From: Alnus glutinosa | Lineage: Eukaryota > Streptophyta > Magnoliopsida > Fagales > Betulaceae | Assembly: GCF_958979055.1 (NCBI RefSeq) | Contig: NC_084896.1 | Coordinates: 22,933,501 to 22,997,500, forward strand | Length of the DNA: 64,000 nt | Direction of reading: 5' to 3' | Part shown: piece after piece, positions 58,601 through 64,000 of the stretch | Layout of the letters: every line of letters begins with the position of its first letter | Position numbering within the stretch: position 1 is the stretch's first letter | Notes under the pieces: generated by a model | Told to the model about the DNA's origin: nothing | What the model saw: only the letters and a program-made list of their open reading frames with translations | The model's database searches: none | Position numbers and translations under genes: made by a program

Positions 58601-61600
58601 ATTTTTTTTCAGTTTTTATTCCTCTTTTCTGATAAAATAGCATTATCAGCCATTAAATGAAAAATAAAACAGATATTCAAGGACATCAATACATTATTCC
58701 TTGTGGAACACTAAAAGTAAAGAATGACTTTCTCGTATGTATCAAAATATCCCTCCCTCTCCCCCCAAAAAAAATCTCTCTTAAAAGACTATTTACCATT
58801 CTTTGCAATTCAAAAGTGAAAAGTGATTAAAATTATAGAATTTGGCACTACAAAAAGCTTACAGCAGATATTTAAGGAGTGTAAAACCATCCATGTGATG
58901 AACAACAATCAATTTCCAAAAATGATAATACAAAAGGAGTTAGGACAAAGTACCAATCTTCCAATTACAAACAAATGATACCTGAACTCTCGACTCCCTT
59001 CAAACTGTGGTTTGCAGTCCTCCCACTTTGATGATGCAGTTATTTCCTGCAACAAAGTAAATAATCAAATAGTCAGACAAAATTGCTTTGCCACTGAACC
59101 ATTGCAAAATGGGTGCATCTATTAGTGCTGCAAAGGATGCTACACCTTCATTGAACAAAGTAGATGAACAAAGTCATCCGCAAGGCGTTTACGCTTTTTT
59201 GCTTCTTTCTCTTCCTTCTCCCTAACTCGCTCAAGTAACTCATCAAATACCAACTGCAGTGTAGTAGAGCATCACATCAGATCAATACGGCACGACATGG
59301 TACAGGGGTAATGTGCAACAAGGAATTTTCTAAAGAATAGGCTCATTGAAAAATCTATTTTCTTAACAGATGGACACAAGCTTTTAACCATTGAATTACT
59401 TTACTGTAACATGACTACTTCTCAGAAGAAGAGAACTCACCACATTGAACAAACACTCCTAAAATTTCAAAGCCATGATATGAAAGAATAACATTGACAC
59501 ATTAACATACAATAGGATAGGTATCGTCTAATTACTACAAGCTCAACAATAAGCAATCTAGATAGGTGATATGGGCATACCTTGCATTGGATGGCATCTT
59601 CTATAAGTTCCAGATAATCAAGGATATATGAAGGCATCAACAAGGCCTTGCGTGTAAGCATTGTGGTCTTTTAGAATCGTACAAAAGCTAAAGTATGTTG
59701 ACCTAACCTTAGACAGCATCCAGGCATGAAACAAGCACTTCCATGAAAAACTTTGGAGCGGTCTATCATAAAGGCTGTCTGTAGAAGAGCGCTTAAAGCC
59801 ATTTCTGACCCTTGCCACTTAAAATTGAAACCAGAAAGGCATGGTTGTAGTAAATAAATGGTGGGATGTTTCAAATTCTTAACTGTGATCTTTGTAACTA
59901 TTTGTAGAGTTTGTTTTAGGAAATTCCTTCTCTGAGTTTGCTTTTCAGCAAGCTCTTGGCTCCAACCCAGTTCTTCAAGCATCTTGAGCCTCACTTAAAA
60001 ATTGAAACAAAAAAGTCATTGGTTGTAGTAAATTACTGCTCAAATGTCTCAAATTCCTAATTTTTATTTCATCATTGTTCGTAGAGATTTATGAAACCTA
60101 TAAGCCTATGAGACTCTAACAGGATTGGCAGAGACGTCACTGAGAGTGAAAAAACATGGGGAAAGAACCACTACACTTTCTTTAGCAGTTTGGGACACCA
60201 GCAAGCAATGAAAGAGGGATAATGTTGAGGCTCAGAAGTAGGATCAGCTGGATTGTCATTTATACCCATACCTCTGTATTTTCTTTATGGTTATTGTAAG
60301 TTATCCCTTTTTTCCATTGGATATCTTGGACTGTACTACTGTCCGTACAGTCACATGTCTCTGTGTGTAGTGCTTAAATGCATGTACTTTACGTGTGTAT
60401 TACTCTTATGGGAAAAGCAGTTCCAACATTCCAAGATGATTAAGCTGGTGCTTCGGAAATTAACATTGATTATTGCCAACAGATAGTCACCCGATAATAA
60501 ATTCATATCCAAGGTTGTTAAAATCCGTTCCTTTCTAAGATCGGAGGTAGAGTCTTCAAGATCATATCATAGGATCGAATGGTGGATCACGATTTTACAA
60601 ACTATAATGATAACAACTAGTAACTATATGTATGATAAAAACATCTTTAGGTTGAAACTAGTAAGTTTTGCACATAAGATTATATTTTAGCTGTAAATAT
60701 TGGCATTGCAACTTAAAGATCGGGCCTACTACTCTTCCCACTAATATTAGTAAATATAGTTATTACAACGTTTCCCAATAATCTTAGCCTAGTGCTAAAT
60801 TTAAAATGTTTAAATGGTTGTTATACCTTAAAATTCTCTATATACATGTAGATCCAAATAAAAGTAAAAATAAATAAATAAATAAATAATTGTTATAATT
60901 TGGGGTCCTTAAAATTGTTAAAAAAAAGACCAGAATTTTACTAGATCTCGCAATCTGAATTGAGATTATAATTTAAGACTTTATTAAAGATCTGGATCAT
61001 TATGGCTTTCTAAAATTGTATAACCGTAAGATTTCAAGATCCCAATCAGGATTTCAATAACCATGGCCATTTGATATTTAAAAAAATAATTCACCTTCAG
61101 CTAAAATTCCAGGTGGGTGAGAGCTTGGAGCTTTTCAAGACAAGCCCAAATCTATATTATGCGGGTTTTACCTTACCCAAACAATTCAATCTGAACAAAA
61201 CCAAAAATTCACCTTTTTCCCAGAATTGGGGTAGGTGAGAGGTCAAAAGGATTTTCTGGATAAACCCATACCTAGATTTCAAGAAAGGAGATTTCTGTTC
61301 TAACCCAAAAAATTCAATTACAGAAGATAAGTCCCAATAAATTTTTTTCCCCCTGTAAGTTACACACACACAGTTATCTTAGGCAAACGAGCTCACACTC
61401 TAGCCCAATCTTATGGGAGAAGGAGGTGCCAAATCAATTAGTAAACAGAAGACGTTCTTAGAACTGTGATACCAAAGCAATCTATTAACGTTTCCTAGCA
61501 AAAATGAATTAAGGAATATGGATCCAGAAGGGAGTTTTGGAGCAACCAAGCATTCTGATAATACAAACGAGCATGCCCTATGGTGCTACAGGCAAGTAAA

Positions 61601-61865
61601 CATACAATATAAAGAATAATCAACTATTGAGAGTAAAATACATACCTTTAGGTTGACATCTGATACTGGTGGAGAATTAAAATCCTTCAAAACAGAACCC
61701 TTAAAGTCCTCAAGCGTCCAGGTAGATGACAGCAGGATCTGAAGATTACCTGAACATTAGCAACCTAAAAAAAGAAAGAAAATCAAATAGAAACAAGAAA
61801 ACACAGATACACCATACCTTTCCCAGCTTCACTGCATCTTTTATTCGAGTTTTGTCTTCATGATA
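55694..61865 (-). CDS. PRP40: Pre-mRNA-processing factor PRP40-type (FF-domain) protein, C-terminal part
   Basis: Seven exons visible (minus order): 61865-61818, 61738-61646, 59253-59146, 59046-58982, 58448-58346, 56235-55954, 55831-55694; all join in frame with GT-AG introns. They encode YHEDKTRIKDAVKLGK, STWTLEDFKGSVLKDF (an FF-domain-type segment), LVFDELLERVREKEEKEAKK and WEDCKPQFEGSREF, then EIFEQYIAQLKEQEKEHEQK. A charged RS-like tail follows (KKEKERRKVKQRRENEEGRE ... HKKSRRHASAPESDNESKHK). PRP40 proteins bridge the U1 snRNP and branch-site factors, and plant homologues bind the RNA polymerase II tail through WW domains. The WW and first FF domains are missing: the next upstream exon is not found before 64000, so that intron exceeds 2.1 kb. 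The final codons GEFGEVRQTC-stop may be read-through of a donor (GGTGAGG at 55713), with a true last exon further 3'. Confidence 0.9.
56397..57062 (-). mobile_element. L1-type LINE fragment 1 in PRP40 intron, internally deleted
   Basis: 3' end with T run at 56397-56409 followed by ACAAGTA. On the minus strand the RT C-terminus LPTYFISLFSLPASVANRIE (about 56930-56870) runs almost directly into a zf-RVT-like end, CAKGAESMWIIFFSI (about 56860-56820), so the segment between them is deleted. Frame broken. Confidence 0.75.
57063..57760 (-). mobile_element. L1-type LINE fragment 2 in PRP40 intron
   Basis: Carries RT/linker sequence (LRWGMVLILDFGMPCG at about 57595-57540) and zf-RVT: CHELHSLFGWPLWCCICKKN then VEAVDHLLLHCETTYALWSS (57210-57085). 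It lies 5' of fragment 1 on the same strand, but its domains repeat those of fragment 1, so the two are separate copies. Confidence 0.75.
57917..58116 (-). mobile_element. tRNA-derived SINE in PRP40 intron
   Basis: On the minus strand: GGTAACCGAGTTGGCTTGGG (A box), GGATGCCCAGATTCGACTCC (B box), and an A-rich 3' end (GGTTATAAAAAAGAAG). A 12-13 bp duplication GTCATATTC(C)AAA flanks it (57904-57916, 58117-58128). A C run lies near its 3' end. It is a different SINE family from 45505-45607. Confidence 0.85.
61075..61330. repeat. Two diverged direct repeats of about 115 bp in PRP40 intron
   Basis: A TTCACCTT...TTCCAGGTGGGTGAGAGC block and ACAAGCCCAAATCTA recur as TTCACCTTTTTCCCAG, GGGGTAGGTGAGAGG and TAAACCCATACCTAG about 115 bp later. 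Confidence 0.45.
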
Positions 61866-61878
61866 CTGTAAAATAAAG

Positions 61879-61942
61879 TTTTCCTTTTTGATAAGTAACA
61901 AGTTATCATTGGAAGTGACATTGTTATCAACACAGGATGTAT
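61879..61942 (-). mobile_element. 64-bp L1-like insertion that duplicated a PRP40 splice acceptor
   Basis: ATGATACTGTAAAATAAAG (61860-61878) recurs with one change at 61943-61961. This duplicated block contains, in gene sense, the polypyrimidine end, the AG and the first exon bases (ACAG|TATCAT). The insert begins TTTTCCTTTTTGATAAGTAA, the complement of the L1 terminal TTACTTATC-A tail. Confidence 0.75.
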
Positions 61943-62416
61943 ATGATACTGTAAGATAAAGAAAAGAACCGGAAGCCCCAGTGGCATCAATTTCAAAACC
62001 AGCTATGCAAAAACCATATAATTTTGTAAACAGTAGTTGTTTGATGTTGTCATTATTGATGATTTGCAGAAGTACAACTTTTTACCAGCACTTAGTGGTT
62101 CCAGTCTCTTTTTCATCCCATAATCATAAACCAGAAGCTCAGCAAGAAAACAAGCTGATGCCAGAAGATGCAATTTGTCCATCGGTCCCAAAAATGTTGT
62201 CCTCTTAGAAAATTAGAAAATTCAGGAGACCAAAATGAATGCATTCTTGTTTGCTCATTTAGCTTAATTATGGACTTGTAGTAGAAGGAAAAATTGGTAA
62301 TTATGTAAAATTCACATTGACTATTCACATGGAAAAAAATTTGGGAGAGACGAATAACAAAGGATGACTATCTCTATGGACAGAGAGAGTAGTGATGTGG
62401 TGAGTGGTTATTATGA

Positions 62417-63142
62417 CTATGTTTGTTAATGGTTTCAAAAAGTCTTTGTTGTGTTTCAAAAACAAAAGCACACTTTTTCTCAAAACATTTAACAAACTAT
62501 TCACTTGTCATAAAAATTTCACACCTTACAGGAATAGTTTGAAAAAACAGGTTCTTATTTTTTCAGGTGTAGAGGCCAACTTATTGCTTATAAATAAATC
62601 AATAAATAAAAAACAAACAAACGAGAAAGGTGGCCGCATGGCCAGCCTCAACAGAGGAAAGGGGTGGCCCTACCACCTTTGTTATGGTTAGAGGTGGTTG
62701 TGCGACCACCACAACAGGACAGGGGTGGCCGTCGACACCTCAAGGGTGTCTATGCAGCCACCCCTCTCCTCTGCTAACTGGGGCCACATTGGCTACTTTT
62801 TTTTAAAAAAAAAAAATTCAAGTAAAAAGTCAACACCACACTTGTTTGTGTTTTCTCAAAATATAAATGTTTAGTATTAGTTTCTTGGAAAACAAAAAAC
62901 ACTTTCCAAAAAGTTTGGAGAAAGAGTGATGATTATTTACGTTGTAAGCAAGGGTTAGAGCCTAGCTTTATTTATCAAGTCCAACAAAACAATTTTCTCA
63001 AGTAGACCCCACAAAAAAAAAAAAAAAAAAATCAAAAGTGGACCCCACTAAAAGCACTTTTTAACTTTATATCACATCAAAAAACTTTTTCAAATCAAAA
63101 CACAAATAAACACTTTTTAAAACACTTAACAAGCATACCATA
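62417..63142. mobile_element. TIR element with GC-rich hairpin core in PRP40 intron
   Basis: Left TATGTTTGTTAATGGTTTCA and right end reverse complemented TATGCTTGTTAAGTGTTTTA, continuing as AAAAAGTCTTTGTTGTG / AAAAAGTGTTTATTTGTG. The core (62630-62790) has GGGGTGGCC / GGCCACCCC-type repeats like 13617-13700. Confidence 0.65.
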
Positions 63143-63330
63143 TATTTTTTACAAACAGCATAACATTGTAGAAAGAAGCACAATGGAGACATGATGGGGA
63201 AGCTCAAGCCTAAGATATAAGAAACAATATTGGCCATGTTTAATCCTATGGATGTTGGGAAAAAATTTCCTTTGGATTTTAAGTTGCTTTAAGAACTTTA
63301 AAGTTGGCTTGATTAGAGTATAAGAGAGGT

Positions 63331-63560
63331 TTTTTTTTTTTTTAAAGTAATTGAGATATCATTAAAAGCGTAAGGCGCCGCCATATACACAACAAGTATA
63401 CAAGAGAAGCCACCTAATTAGTAGAAGCAAAAAGAAAAAGAAAATCATGACAGCTAATCACCAAAGGAAAAACATAAGCAACTGTCCAAAGATACAAAAT
63501 GTTGAAAAAAGAAAGGTTCTTCCTCCGTCATTCCAAAAAACTAAGGTCTTCAGTATTTAT
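63331..63560 (-). mobile_element. L1 3' end fragment
   Basis: T run at 63331-63343, then AAAGTAATTGAGATATC and AAGCGTAAGGCGCC, the complement of the L1 3' UTR, followed by GAAAATCATGACAGCTAATC. 5' limit uncertain. Confidence 0.7.
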
Positions 63561-63599
63561 TCCATCTCCATAAAGAGCTATTTTAATTCAGAAAAGACT

Positions 63600-64000
63600 G
63601 TCCTACTTTATATACTTCTAGCTAACAGTAGCTTTATGTTTTCTTTATTTGGAGTTAAGTGGGTCATGCCACAAACGGTGCTAGATTTGTTGACTACTTG
63701 GGGTGCGTCTTTTGGGCATGGCCTAATTAAAAAAGCTTGGCGGTTAGTTCCTTACTGTGTTTTGTGGAGCATTTGGCGGGAGCAGAATGCGAAGCTTTTT
63801 GAAGATGTAGAGACTGTAATGGTAGTGTCGGTTGTTTTGGGGGTTGTTCCTTGTTGGGTCGGTGGTAAGGCTGTTGCTTCTTGTATACTCCGTGTGTACT
63901 AGGGGCGCCTTACACTGTTTTTTAATAAAATTGCAATTACTTATCAAAAAAAAAAAAAGTAATGGTAGTGTTAAGGAAGCGTGTGCTTAACACGCTATTT
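63600..64000 (+). mobile_element. L1-type LINE C-terminal region, interrupted, running past the window
   Basis: Encodes FGVKWVMPQTVLDLLTTWGA, KKAWRLVPYCVLWSIWREQN and AKLFEDVETVMV, the C-terminal end after the zinc-binding domain of plant L1 proteins. A second L1 end (63829-63958) interrupts it; the frame resumes after 63971 as LRKRVLNT. Confidence 0.8.
63829..63958 (+). mobile_element. 130-bp L1 3'-end insertion nested in another L1
   Basis: GTAATGGTAGTGT is present at 63816-63828 and 63959-63971. The insert ends TATACTCCGTGTGTACTAGG, GGCGCCTTACACTG and TTACTTATC-poly(A). Confidence 0.92.

Noticed and set aside
59560..59994. Minus-strand frames with LELIEDAIQCK followed by GT and MLEELGWSQELAEKQ
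   Set aside because: Looked like a possible PRP40 exon, but the flanking exons join in frame without it and the sequence does not match the family.

Overview
This is a stretch of AT-rich plant nuclear DNA. Genes have GT-AG introns and plant-specific products (phytosulfokine precursor, ZED1-type pseudokinases, a captured purine-permease fragment). L1-type LINE, tRNA-SINE, hAT-like and Mutator-like MITE remnants are dense, with long A/T runs between them. A woody rosid is likely; the recurring L1 3' end (TATACTTCCTGTGT ... GGGCGCCTTA ... TACTTATC-polyA) hints at a tree genome, but the species cannot be fixed from sequence alone.

Layout. 1-2.5 kb: MITE debris and an hAT-like element carrying a purine-permease fragment. 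2.58-2.78 kb: small basic-protein gene (minus). 3-17 kb: mostly gene-free, filled with L1 pieces (3.7-4.5, 7.0-7.4, 8.3-9.05, 15.5-16.97 kb) and many foldback/MITE elements. 17.9-23.1 kb: eight-exon rsmE-type 16S rRNA methyltransferase gene (minus), introns holding tiny L1 insertions. 23.7-31.9 kb: tandem segmental duplication, each unit with one ZRK/ZED1-like pseudokinase gene (minus); the proximal copy is frameshifted, the distal copy is open. 32.9-33.7 kb: a second hAT-like element carrying a receptor-kinase fragment. 34.2-34.6 kb: EVE-domain gene (minus). 39.4-39.7 kb: phytosulfokine precursor (minus). 40-51.8 kb: gene-poor, with MITEs, a tRNA-SINE and microsatellites. 52.1-53.4 kb: three-exon DUF4378 protein gene (plus). 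55.7-61.9 kb and past the right edge: C-terminal part of a PRP40-type splicing factor (minus), introns loaded with LINE, SINE and MITE copies. 63.3-64 kb: nested L1s.

The genes do not form a pathway; they are ordinary, independently transcribed plant genes. I find no new gene system. The most distinctive signal is a set of extremely short L1 3'-end insertions (19-130 bp, each with a 13-22 bp target duplication), one of which duplicated a PRP40 splice acceptor, plus two hAT-like elements that carry host gene pieces. All exon models are read by eye; frame closure (total length divisible by three) was checked for the spliced models of rsmE, the distal ZRK, the PSK precursor, the DUF4378 gene and the visible PRP40 exons.
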